Shown: positions 16,241 to 23,980 of the stretch, in pieces
Numbering within the stretch: the stretch's first letter is position 1
Layout of the letters: every line of letters starts with the position of its first letter
Origin: Synechococcus sp. BO 8801
GTDB taxonomy: Bacteria; Cyanobacteriota; Cyanobacteriia; PCC-6307; Cyanobiaceae
Length of the DNA stretch: 64,000 nucleotides
Reading direction: 5' to 3'
Assembly (NCBI RefSeq): GCF_002252675.1
Contig: NZ_NQKY01000005.1
Coordinates: forward strand, 1-64,000
Position numbers and translations under genes: made by a program
The notes under the pieces: generated by a model
Told to the model about the DNA's origin: nothing
Seen by the model: only the letters and a program-made list of their open reading frames with translations
The model's database searches: none

Positions 16241-19200
16241 TCATGCCGCAGAGCTCTGACCAGGAGCCAGGGATGTCGGGTCAGCCGCGGCTTTGCTGGC
16301 CCGCGCCAGCAGGCCATGGGCGGCCGGCACGTAGTACAGGGCCAGGGCCGTGGCCCCCACCAGGCCGCCGCAGACCGCGATCGCCAGCGGCGGCCAGAAG
16401 CCGGAGGGATCGAGCATCAGGGGCAGGAAGCCGACCACGGTGGTGATCGTGGTGGCGAGCACGTGGCGGGTGGCGTGCAGCACCACCGCGGCGGTGGCGG
16501 CCGGATCACCGCTGCGGGCCAATGGATCGGTGCGGATGGCGGTGAGCACCACGATCGAGTCGTTCACCGCCAGCCCGATCAGCCCGAGGGTGCCGAGGAT
16601 GGCGGTGAAGCCGAAGGGCGAGCCGCTGAGCCTCAGGGCCAGGGCCGCCAGCCCCACCGACAGCAGCGCCACCGACGCGATCAGGGCGGCCATCCGGAAG
16701 GAGCGGAAGGACAGCACCAGGGTGGCGGTCATCAGGATGGCCAGCACGCCCACGGTGGAGAGCAGGTTCCCGACCGCCTCGCCGCGGGCATCGGCCTCGC
16801 CGCCGTAGGCCAGGCTCACCCCGGCCGGCAGCTGCCAGCCCTCCCGCTCGAGCTGGCGGCGGAAGTCCCGCAGCACGGACTCCGGCAGCGCCCCCGCCGT
16901 CAGGAAGGCCTGCACCGTGTTGATCCGTTGCCCGTCGCGCCGTTCGATCGCGGCCAGCTCCGGCTCCAGCCGCAGCCCGGTCAGGGCCCCGAGGGGAATC
17001 GGTGCCTCGCTGCCGGGGGCCACCAGATCCAGCGAGGCCACCTGCTGGAGATCGCTGCGCTGGGCCTCGGCCACCCGCACCCGCACCGGCACGGTGGTGA
17101 CCCCCTCCAGGATCGACCCCCCCACGGTTCCCTCGAGGCCGCCCTGGAGCTGGCGGGCGATGGCGCGGTTGTCGAGGCCGCTGCGCCGGGCCTGCTCCTC
17201 GTCCACCGCCAGGGCCAGGCGGGGCACGGCCTCGCTCAGGCTGGCGGCGGTGTGGGTCACAGGCTCCAGCTGGGCCAGGTGGCGGCGCAGCTCGTCGCCG
17301 GTGCGGCGCAGCTGCTCCAGATCGGCCCCCTCCAGCCGCAGCTCGATCGGCGCCTCGAAGGGGGGCCCCTGCTCCAGCTGCTTCACCAGGATCTGGGCCT
17401 CGGGGAACTCCTGATCCAGCGCCTGCTGGAGGGAGCGGATCGTGGGCCGCACCCCCTCCGCCCCCCGCAGCTGCACCAGACCCTGGGCGTAGTGGGGGGC
17501 GTTCTCCTCGGAGGCGATCACGTTGTAGAAGAACGGCGGGGCGCTCTCGCCGAGAAACCAGTGCACGTCGTCGACGTGGGCGTCCTGACGGATCCGCTGC
17601 CGTACGGCCATCGCCAGGGCCTCGGTGCGCCCCAGGGCGCTCTGCTGGGGCAGCCGCAGCTCGATCTGGAACTGGTCGCGGTTGGTGGGGGGGAAGAACT
17701 GCTGCTCGAGGCTGCCGAAGGCCAGAAACCCCAGCAACGGCAGCAGCAGCGACAGGGCCACCCCCTTCCCGGGATGGCGCAGGGTCTGGAGCAGGGAGCG
17801 GCGGTAGGGGCGGTCGAGGAGGGCCGGGGTGATCCCCTGCTCCCACCAGCGCACGCCTGGCCCCAGGGGCTGCCAGGGCTGCAGCCGGGCGGTGAGGGCC
17901 GGGATCACCGTGAGGGAGAGGAACAGGGAGCTGGCCAGGGCCAGGATCACCGTCAGGCCGATGGTGCCGATGAATTCCCCGGTGGCCCCCGGCGAGGTGG
18001 CGATGGGCACGAAGGCCAGCACGGTGGTGAGGGTGGAGGCCAGCAACGGCACCAGCAGGTACCGCACCGAACGGCGCACCGCCTGCCCGGCGCTGTCGCC
18101 GGAGCGCAGCCGCTGCTGCACCTCGTCGACCACGACGATGGCGTTGTCGATCAGCAGCCCCAGGGCGATCACCAGGCCGGTGGCCGACATCTGGTGCAGG
18201 GGCACCTCCAGCACCCGCATCCAGCCGAACACCATCAGGGCCGACAGGGGCAGGGCCACCCCCACCACCAGGGCGGCCCTGCCGCCGAGCATCAGCACCG
18301 ACACGGCCACCACCAGCAGCGAGCCGGTGATCAGGTTGCCGATCACGCCGTCCAGGCGCTCCTGGACGTAGCGGCTCTGGTCGAGCACGGTGTGTAGCCC
18401 CAGGCCCTCGGGCAGGGTGGCGCGCACCGCGTCGAGCTGGGTGCGGGCCTGGCGGGCCCAGAGGTCGACCCGGGAGCCGGAGGCCACCGTGGCCGACACC
18501 ACCACGGCCGGCCGGCCCCGCACCAGGGCCAGGCGGGCGGCGGGTTGGCGCACCCCGCGGCTGACGGCGGCCACCTGCCCCAGGCGGGCGCCGGCCCCAT
18601 CGGCGCCGCTCTGCAGGGGGATGGCGCGGATGCGCTCCAGGGAGTCGAGGGCGCCATCCACCTCCAGCAGCAGCTCGCTGCGGGGGCCCCGCACCTGGCC
18701 GGCGGCCTCCTTGGCGTCACTGGCGGCGATCCGTTCGGCGAGCGCGCCCGGGGTGAGGCCGAGCCGGGCCAGCTCCCGGGCGCCGATCTCCACCCGGATC
18801 TCCTCCTCCGGTTCGCCGCTGAGCTCCACCCGGTCGGTGCCGGGGAGGGCGCGCAGGCGGCTGGCCAGGTCGTCGGCCAGCCGGGTCAGCAGGCCCAGGT
18901 TGGGGGGGGTGTCGAGCTCCCAGGTGAGGCCGACGATCAGGGCGCTGGCGCCGATGTTGCCGTCGCGGAACTCCGGGTCGGTGGCCTCCGGCGGCAGGTC
19001 GGGGGTGGCGTCGTCGATCTTGCTGCGCACCTTCCCCCACACCGGCGCCACCTGGCGGATCGACTCCTTGAGGCTCACGGCGATCACCGAGGTGCCGGTG
19101 GAGGAGGTGGAGTCGAGATGGTCCACCTCCTCCAGCTCCAGCAGGGCCTCCTCGAGGGGTTCGGTCACCAGGGACTCGACCCGCTCCGGCGTGGCCCCCG

Positions 19201-19348
19201 GCAGGGCGGTGACCACCAGGGCGTTGCGCGGGGTGATCAGGGGGTCCTCGAGCCGCGGCAGGGTGAGCAGGGCCGACAGCCCCCAGACCACCACCAGCAG
19301 CAGGGTGAGCAGCTGCAGCTGGCGGTTGCGATGGAAGACATCGAACAT
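16241..19348 (-). CDS. RND-family efflux transporter (AcrB/MexB-like permease)
   Basis: 1035 residues, the usual length. N-terminal membrane helix LLTLLLVVVWGLSALL, periplasmic domain with PGATPERVESLVTEPLEEAL, helices 2-6 including the conserved LVIALGLLIDNAIVVVDEVQQR (the Asp pair/Asn of the proton relay region), second periplasmic domain and helices 8-12 (GLIGLAVNDSIVVLTAIR). It works as a proton-driven trimer with the adaptor encoded immediately upstream; the adaptor stop and this start overlap by a base. The usual drug-type RND phenylalanine-rich pocket cannot be judged. No outer-membrane factor gene lies nearby, so a TolC encoded elsewhere is expected. Likely controlled by the divergent PadR regulator. 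Confidence 0.93.
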   Translation of the reverse strand: MFDVFHRNRQLQLLTLLLVVVWGLSALLTLPRLEDPLITPRNALVVTALPGATPERVESLVTEPLEEALLELEEVDHLDSTSSTGTSVIAVSLKESIRQVAPVWGKVRSKIDDATPDLPPEATDPEFRDGNIGASALIVGLTWELDTPPNLGLLTRLADDLASRLRALPGTDRVELSGEPEEEIRVEIGARELARLGLTPGALAERIAASDAKEAAGQVRGPRSELLLEVDGALDSLERIRAIPLQSGADGAGARLGQVAAVSRGVRQPAARLALVRGRPAVVVSATVASGSRVDLWARQARTQLDAVRATLPEGLGLHTVLDQSRYVQERLDGVIGNLITGSLLVVAVSVLMLGGRAALVVGVALPLSALMVFGWMRVLEVPLHQMSATGLVIALGLLIDNAIVVVDEVQQRLRSGDSAGQAVRRSVRYLLVPLLASTLTTVLAFVPIATSPGATGEFIGTIGLTVILALASSLFLSLTVIPALTARLQPWQPLGPGVRWWEQGITPALLDRPYRRSLLQTLRHPGKGVALSLLLPLLGFLAFGSLEQQFFPPTNRDQFQIELRLPQQSALGRTEALAMAVRQRIRQDAHVDDVHWFLGESAPPFFYNVIASEENAPHYAQGLVQLRGAEGVRPTIRSLQQALDQEFPEAQILVKQLEQGPPFEAPIELRLEGADLEQLRRTGDELRRHLAQLEPVTHTAASLSEAVPRLALAVDEEQARRSGLDNRAIARQLQGGLEGTVGGSILEGVTTVPVRVRVAEAQRSDLQQVASLDLVAPGSEAPIPLGALTGLRLEPELAAIERRDGQRINTVQAFLTAGALPESVLRDFRRQLEREGWQLPAGVSLAYGGEADARGEAVGNLLSTVGVLAILMTATLVLSFRSFRMAALIASVALLSVGLAALALRLSGSPFGFTAILGTLGLIGLAVNDSIVVLTAIRTDPLARSGDPAATAAVVLHATRHVLATTITTVVGFLPLMLDPSGFWPPLAIAVCGGLVGATALALYYVPAAHGLLARASKAAADPTSLAPGQSSAA

Positions 19349-20559
19349 CAGGGCGCCTCCGTGACCCGGACCCCGGGCACGACCCGGTGGGTGCCGGCGG
19401 CGATCACCCGGTCGCCGGGGCGCAGGGTGCCGCGCACGAGGGAGCGGTCGCCTTCGCTGTGCAACGGCTCCACCAGGCGCCGGACCACCTGGCGGCCCTG
19501 CTCCGGCGAGGGGCCGGCGGGGCCCAGCACGTACACCGACCAGAGGCCCCGTTCGGCGGCCACCAGGGCGGTGGTGGGCAGCCAGAAGCCGGCGCCCGTT
19601 TCGCTGCGCCGCAGGCTGAGGCGGGCCGTGGCCCCCACCGGCAGGTCCTCGGCCGGCAGCCTCAGCACCACCGTGGCGGTGCGGCTGCCGGCATCGAGTT
19701 CCGGCAGCAGGGCGCTGACGGTGGCCTGCAGGCGCCGATCCCCCACCCGCACCGGGTGGCGCTGCCCCGGCCGCAGGCCCCGGGCGGCGTCGGGGGGCAC
19801 CCCCACCCGCAGCTCCAGGGGGGCCGCCTCCACCAGGGTGATCAGCGCCTGGCCGCCGCTCACCACCACGCCCTCATCGAGCCGCCGCCGGCTCACCGTG
19901 CCGTCGAAGGGGGCCACCAGCACGCTGCGGGCCAGGTCGACATCGATCTGGCGCAGGCGGGCCTCGGCCTCCTCGACCTGGCCTTCGGCCTGGACCAGGC
20001 GGCTGCGCAGGGCGGCGCTGCCGTGGATCTGCTGGTCGAGGTCCTCGCGGGAGATCGCCCCCTGGGCATGGAGCCGCCGGCGGCGGTCGCGCTGCAGCTC
20101 CGCCAGGATCAGCTGCTGACGCACCTCCTCCACGGCGGCCACCGCCACATCCCGCTGGGCCAGGGACTGCTGGCGCTGGGCCCGGAGCCGGCGGCGATCG
20201 AGGTGGGCCAAGGGCTGGCCGGCCACCACCCGGTCCCCCTCCTCCACCAGCACCCGCTCGAGGGTGCCGGGCAGCTCGAAGCCGAGGCTGCTGCTGCGGC
20301 CGGCCACCACCTCACCGGTGTAGTCGCGGCTGGTGAGGAACCGGCTCACCGGCTGGGCGGTCACCACCGCCACCGGCAGGGGGCGCTGGACCTGGGGGCG
20401 GGGTTGCCGGAACACCGCCACGGCGATCGCGAGGCCGGCGCCGGCCGCGGCGATCGCGATCGGTGGCCCCCAGGAGGGGGGCCGGCCCCAGCGGGTCCGT
20501 CGCAGGGCGCTCAGCAGCGCTGGCGGCGTCGCCGGGGGCGTCGCGGTGGCGGAATCCAT
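19348..20559 (-). CDS. RND efflux periplasmic adaptor (membrane fusion protein)
   Basis: 403 residues. One N-terminal membrane anchor (PPIAIAAAGAGLAIAVAVF), then a lipoyl/barrel-sandwich half (SSLGFELPGTLERVLVEEGDRVVAG), a long alpha hairpin (about 150-215, Gln/Arg/Glu-rich), the second lipoyl half (VLVAPFDGTVSRRRLDEGVVV) and the beta-barrel (LELRVGVPPDAARGLRPGQ). This is the HlyD/AcrA architecture that bridges the permease to an outer-membrane channel. It is the first gene of the pump operon. Upstream, in the 170-bp divergent region shared with the PadR gene, are a perfect 15-bp palindrome and three TATGC repeats. Confidence 0.92.
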   Translation of the reverse strand: MDSATATPPATPPALLSALRRTRWGRPPSWGPPIAIAAAGAGLAIAVAVFRQPRPQVQRPLPVAVVTAQPVSRFLTSRDYTGEVVAGRSSSLGFELPGTLERVLVEEGDRVVAGQPLAHLDRRRLRAQRQQSLAQRDVAVAAVEEVRQQLILAELQRDRRRRLHAQGAISREDLDQQIHGSAALRSRLVQAEGQVEEAEARLRQIDVDLARSVLVAPFDGTVSRRRLDEGVVVSGGQALITLVEAAPLELRVGVPPDAARGLRPGQRHPVRVGDRRLQATVSALLPELDAGSRTATVVLRLPAEDLPVGATARLSLRRSETGAGFWLPTTALVAAERGLWSVYVLGPAGPSPEQGRQVVRRLVEPLHSEGDRSLVRGTLRPGDRVIAAGTHRVVPGVRVTEAP

Positions 20560-20596
20560 GGGGGAAGGCGGCGGGACCCCCTCTGCCCGGCACGAC

Positions 20597-20649
20597 CTGT
20601 GCCAGGCACAGAGCTATGCAACAGATTGGGTATGCGCCAAAGTGTATGC
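20597..20649. promoter_or_regulatory. palindrome and TATGC repeats in the PadR/efflux divergent promoter
   Basis: CTGTGCC-A-GGCACAG (20597-20611) is a perfect inverted repeat 38 bp from the adaptor start. TATGC occurs at 20615, 20631 and 20645 (spacing 16 and 14 bp). The segment is more A/T-rich than its surroundings. It is the natural place for a PadR operator; PadR sites are typically imperfect inverted repeats. Confidence 0.55.
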
Positions 20650-20731
20650 ACAACTTGTTGGGCAGGTCAATCGGTTCCGGCGCCGGCTGGGTCAGGATCG
20701 ACTCCCCAGCCGCTGCGATCTCCCCCCTGCC

Positions 20732-21283
20732 ATGGCCCTGGCGCACACGATCCTCACCGTGCTCTGCGAGCGGGACGCCAGCGGCTACGACATCAGCAAG
20801 CAGTTCGAGGAGACGATGGCCTGCTACTGGACCGCCAGCCAGCAGCAGATCTACCGGGAGCTGGCCCGGATCGAGGCGAACGGCTGGGTCCGCTGCCAGG
20901 TGGTGCCCCAGCAGGGCCGGCCGGACCGCAAGGTGTACGCCATCACCGAGGCGGGCCGGCGGGAGCTCAGCCAGTGGGCCGCCGAGCCCTCACTGCCCAC
21001 CCCGATCCGCGAGGACCTGCTGGTGAAGGTGCTCGGCGGCCCCTACAGCGAGCCCGCCCAGCTGCTGGCGGAGGTGCGCCGCCGCCGCGCCGTCCATGCC
21101 GGCCAGCTGGCCTCCTATCGGGAGAAGGAGGCCCTGGTCCACAGCCATCCGGCCCTGCCGCTGCAGGAGCAGTACCGCCACCTCACCCTGCGCCGGGGCA
21201 TCCTGTTCGAGCAGGAATGGATCCGCTGGTGTGATGAGGTGATCGCCTTCCTGGAGGGGCAGCCACTGGCGCCCGAAGGCTGA
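20732..21283 (+). CDS. PadR-family transcriptional regulator
   Basis: 183 residues starting MALAHTILTVLCERDASGYD. The N-terminal winged helix has the PadR signatures SGYDISKQFEETM, YWTASQQQIYREL and the wing GRPDRKVYAITEAGRREL. The C-terminal half (about 90-180) is the helical Vir-type dimerisation domain (LPLQEQYRHLTLRRGILFEQEWIRWCDEVI). PadR proteins usually repress adjacent detoxification or efflux genes and release DNA on binding a small aromatic or drug ligand. It is divergent from the adaptor-RND operon, so it is the likely repressor of that pump. A 20-bp palindrome closes the gene. Confidence 0.9.
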   Translation: MALAHTILTVLCERDASGYDISKQFEETMACYWTASQQQIYRELARIEANGWVRCQVVPQQGRPDRKVYAITEAGRRELSQWAAEPSLPTPIREDLLVKVLGGPYSEPAQLLAEVRRRRAVHAGQLASYREKEALVHSHPALPLQEQYRHLTLRRGILFEQEWIRWCDEVIAFLEGQPLAPEG

Positions 21284-21314
21284 CGCCATCGGACCTGCGC
21301 ACCTGACGCACCGC

Positions 21315-21334
21315 GCCGTGGCGGCCGCCACGGC
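21315..21334. terminator. bidirectional hairpin between PadR gene and secreted-protein gene
   Basis: GCCGTGGCGG-CCGCCACGGC is a perfect 20-bp palindrome lying exactly between two convergent genes, directly abutting the stop codon of the minus-strand gene. A strong GC hairpin on either strand; no T run. Confidence 0.6.
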
Positions 21335-21928
21335 TCAGGGGCCGGCCGGCTCGAGGACGCGATGGCTGGGAACCTGATCGAGGGCCATCAGACGACGCTC
21401 TACGGCAGGTCCGTTCGCCTGCAACCAGGCCGCCATGGCGTCCCCCGTCTTCGGGCCATAGACGCGGTGGCTGACGATCACCGCAATGCCGCGGCCGTCT
21501 GTCAGGCGCCAGCGGGCGAAGACGGCCTCGCTGAAGGCGCGGGTGGGGAAGAGGGCCACGACCAGGTGCTCGGCCGGGCGCTCGGCGGTGCGGGGAATGG
21601 AAGCCGTGCGCAGCACCGTGGCCCCGTGGCGCCGGTAGTTGCCAAGGGCCCGGTTGGCCATCTCGGCCAGCCCCTCGCCGTCGCTGACCCCGGGGTAGGT
21701 GTTGATGGTGACCATGTCCGTCCAGCGGCTCAGGTCGTCCTGGCCCGCCGGGGTGAACTCGTGCTGGTGCTGGGACGACCAGCGCAGCCGGTAGGTCTGG
21801 CCGGAAAAGTCCAGCGTCACCGGGGTGGCCGGGGGGCCGGCTGCCGCGGGCGTGGCCATCGCTCCGCTCAGCGCAACAGCCACCAGCAGCGGGGCGGCCC
21901 AGCGACGCAGGCCATGGGGGCTGGGCAT
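21335..21928 (-). CDS. secreted hypothetical protein
   Basis: 197 residues from ATG 21928 (a GTG 12 codons upstream is possible). The N-terminus PSPHGLRRWAAPLLVAVALS followed by ATPAAAGPPA is a classical signal peptide with an AxA cleavage site. The mature part has TYRLRWSSQHQHEFTP, a DMVTINTYPGVSDGEGLAEMANRAL stretch containing helix-forming residues, and a VVALFPTRAFSEAVFARW strand. I do not recognise the family; it is likely a periplasmic protein. It is convergent with the PadR gene and divergent from the beta-lactamase-fold gene. Confidence 0.65.
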   Translation of the reverse strand: MPSPHGLRRWAAPLLVAVALSGAMATPAAAGPPATPVTLDFSGQTYRLRWSSQHQHEFTPAGQDDLSRWTDMVTINTYPGVSDGEGLAEMANRALGNYRRHGATVLRTASIPRTAERPAEHLVVALFPTRAFSEAVFARWRLTDGRGIAVIVSHRVYGPKTGDAMAAWLQANGPAVERRLMALDQVPSHRVLEPAGP

Positions 21929-21994
21929 GGCACGTCGCAACCAGGGGCAGGGTAGGAAGCTCACCGGGATCGGCAGGCGCCAGGGCGCGTAGCG

Positions 21995-23281
21995 TTGCCG
22001 CTTCCTGAGCGAGCCGGTGTGGATCGTCGCTGGTTCGCCCCACTGGGACGACGGGTCCTGGGAGCCCTCCTGGCGGGTTGCCTGGGCGGAGCGGGACCCG
22101 TGCAGGCCGGGACCGCTGACGGGGCCCCGCCGGCGGCCTCACCCCAGGCGGCCGGCATTCTGCGGATCGTTCGCCAGCGGATGGCCGACGACCACCTGAG
22201 GGCGGTGATCGTGCGCGTCACGATCGACGGCAAGGAGGTGGTCACCGAGGCGATGGGCGAATCCATGACGGGCGTGCTCGCCACGGAGGACATGCACGTC
22301 CGCAACGGCGCGATCGCCATCTCCTACGTGGCGACGCTGCTGCTGCAGCTGGTCGACGAGAAGCGGGTGAGCCTCGACGACAAGCTCGCGAGGTGGCTGC
22401 CGGAGATCCCGAATGCGGAGCGGGTCACCCTCGGTCAGCTCGCCCGGATGACCTCCGGCTACCGCGACTACGTGATCGGCAATGCCGCGTTCGAAAAGAC
22501 CCTGCTCGAGAACCCGTTCCGGCAGTTCTCCGTGCAGGACCTGCTCGCCTACGCGGACCTGAAGACGCTCTGGTACGAGCCCGGCACGAGCTGGAACTAC
22601 GCGCACACGAATTACCTCCTGCTGGGCCTGGCGCTGGAGCGGATCACGGGCCAGACGATGCCCGTGCTGATGCAGGAGCGGATCTTCGGGCCCCTGAAGC
22701 TCCGCAACACCCGGGACCCCGGCGGTACGCCCGCGATCGCGCCGCCGGTGCTGCACGCCTTCTCGTCGGAACGGCGCCAAGGCCTCGGCATCCCGGCGGG
22801 GACGCGCTTCTACGAGGAGTCAACCTTCTGGAACCCGTCGTGGACGATCACCCGCGGTGCGGTGCAGTTCACCACCATCCACGACATGGCCACCTCCGCC
22901 GAGGCGATCGGCACGGGACGGCTGCTGTCGCCCCAGAGCCACAGGCTGCAGATCGCTCCGACGCTGCGGGGCTTCGGCCGGCCGATCGAGGGCTGTGCCA
23001 CCTGCGCCACCCTCAACGACTTCTACACCTATGGGATCGGGATCGTCCTCTCGGGCCCCTGGCTGCTGCAGAACCCGCTGTTCTCCGGGCAGGCCGGGGT
23101 GATGGCCTATCTGCCCTCACGGAAGATCGCGGTGGCGGTGGCGGTCACCTTCGACGAAGAGGCCTTTGATGCCAGCGGTGGCTACTGCAATGCCGCCGAT
23201 GACATCTTCCGCGCGATCGGCGCCTATCTGGCGCCGCAGGACGCCCCGCCCGTCAGAGCCCCTGCCAGAGAAAGGTGTTGA
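21995..23281 (+). CDS. beta-lactamase/serine-hydrolase-fold protein lacking catalytic motifs
   Basis: 428 residues from TTG 21995 (GTG at 22019 is an alternative). It has a signal peptide-like start (GRRVLGALLAGCLGGAGPVQA) and the class C beta-lactamase/esterase layout: ...HVRNGAIAISYVATLLLQLV, LDDKLARWLPEIPNAERVTL, LARMTSGYRDY, WNYAHTNYLLLGLALE. The SxxK nucleophile motif would align with A106-IA-I109; the YxN motif reads YAH (202-204); the HxG/KTG motif reads FSG (363-365). All three catalytic motifs are thus altered and the protein is probably a non-catalytic binder. Two close Cys (CATC) are present. Its 3' end overlaps the convergent gene by 29 bp. Confidence 0.75.
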   Translation: MPLPERAGVDRRWFAPLGRRVLGALLAGCLGGAGPVQAGTADGAPPAASPQAAGILRIVRQRMADDHLRAVIVRVTIDGKEVVTEAMGESMTGVLATEDMHVRNGAIAISYVATLLLQLVDEKRVSLDDKLARWLPEIPNAERVTLGQLARMTSGYRDYVIGNAAFEKTLLENPFRQFSVQDLLAYADLKTLWYEPGTSWNYAHTNYLLLGLALERITGQTMPVLMQERIFGPLKLRNTRDPGGTPAIAPPVLHAFSSERRQGLGIPAGTRFYEESTFWNPSWTITRGAVQFTTIHDMATSAEAIGTGRLLSPQSHRLQIAPTLRGFGRPIEGCATCATLNDFYTYGIGIVLSGPWLLQNPLFSGQAGVMAYLPSRKIAVAVAVTFDEEAFDASGGYCNAADDIFRAIGAYLAPQDAPPVRAPARERC

Positions 23282-23741
23282 AGGATCGCTCGCCCAGCTG
23301 GCTCCGGTACCTGAGGGTGTTCTCGCTGGAGAGACTCACCACGGCGCCGAGCCGGTCGGCCAGCTTGAGGCACTGCTGGAACTGCGGCGCGCTGTAGCAC
23401 TGCACGTCGAGCTGGTTGCAGCCCGCCGTGGGCAGCAGGCTGGCCTGGAACGGCTGGATGCTGCAGAAGATCGGTTTGGGGTACAGCCGACGCAGCAGAT
23501 AAAAGTCCTCCAGGGAGTAGTTGGCGAAGAAGTGATCGTCCACCTGGATCGCGTCGCCGTGGCGGGCTTCGTGAACCAGTTGGTCGATCCGCAGCCCCCG
23601 GTACTGGGGCGACTGCACCCACACCACCGGCAGCAGTCCCTGGCGCCGCGCCGCCTGGGCCGCCTCCTGCTGCATCACCTCCGACACCTTGCGGACATCG
23701 AGGAACACCACCTTGAAGTCGCTGCCCCGGATGTCGGCCAT
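23253..23741 (-). CDS. hypothetical protein; probable secreted form begins upstream at a non-standard codon
   Basis: From ATG 23741 the protein has 162 residues (MADIRGSDFKVVFLDVRKVS ...). The fold could be a TIM-barrel-like one (VVFLDVRK, LLPVVWVQSP, PIFCSIQPF, AVVSLSSENT). The same frame is open upstream to about 23912 and encodes LANPFRSLATATTAATIAAL followed by an Ala-rich stretch ending AAAAPNGTWL, a convincing signal peptide. No ATG, GTG or TTG precedes it, only CTG at 23912, before an in-frame TGA. Either CTG is the start or the natural start has been lost. I do not recognise the family. Confidence 0.55.
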   Translation of the reverse strand: MADIRGSDFKVVFLDVRKVSEVMQQEAAQAARRQGLLPVVWVQSPQYRGLRIDQLVHEARHGDAIQVDDHFFANYSLEDFYLLRRLYPKPIFCSIQPFQASLLPTAGCNQLDVQCYSAPQFQQCLKLADRLGAVVSLSSENTLRYRSQLGERSFNTFLWQGL

Positions 23742-23980
23742 GACGCCGTTCAGGGACTGCCGGGAGGCGTAGTACCAGATCTGGGGCTGGGACAGCCAGG
23801 TGCCGTTGGGGGCCGCCGCCGCCGCTGCCGTGCTGAGGGCCAGGGCCGCGGCCAGGGCGGCGATCGTGGCGGCGGTCGTGGCGGTGGCCAGGGAGCGGAA
23901 TGGGTTGGCCAGGACCGAGCCCCGGGGTGCGTTTAGTGTGCCCCGCGCTGGCCCTCACCAGCTCGACCCGCCCGGGCGCC

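Noticed and set aside
16181-18397. Long plus-strand open frame opposite the RND permease gene
   Set aside because: It is rich in Gly, Gln, His and Arg with no domain, and lies exactly antisense to a clear RND gene. It is a composition artefact of high G+C.
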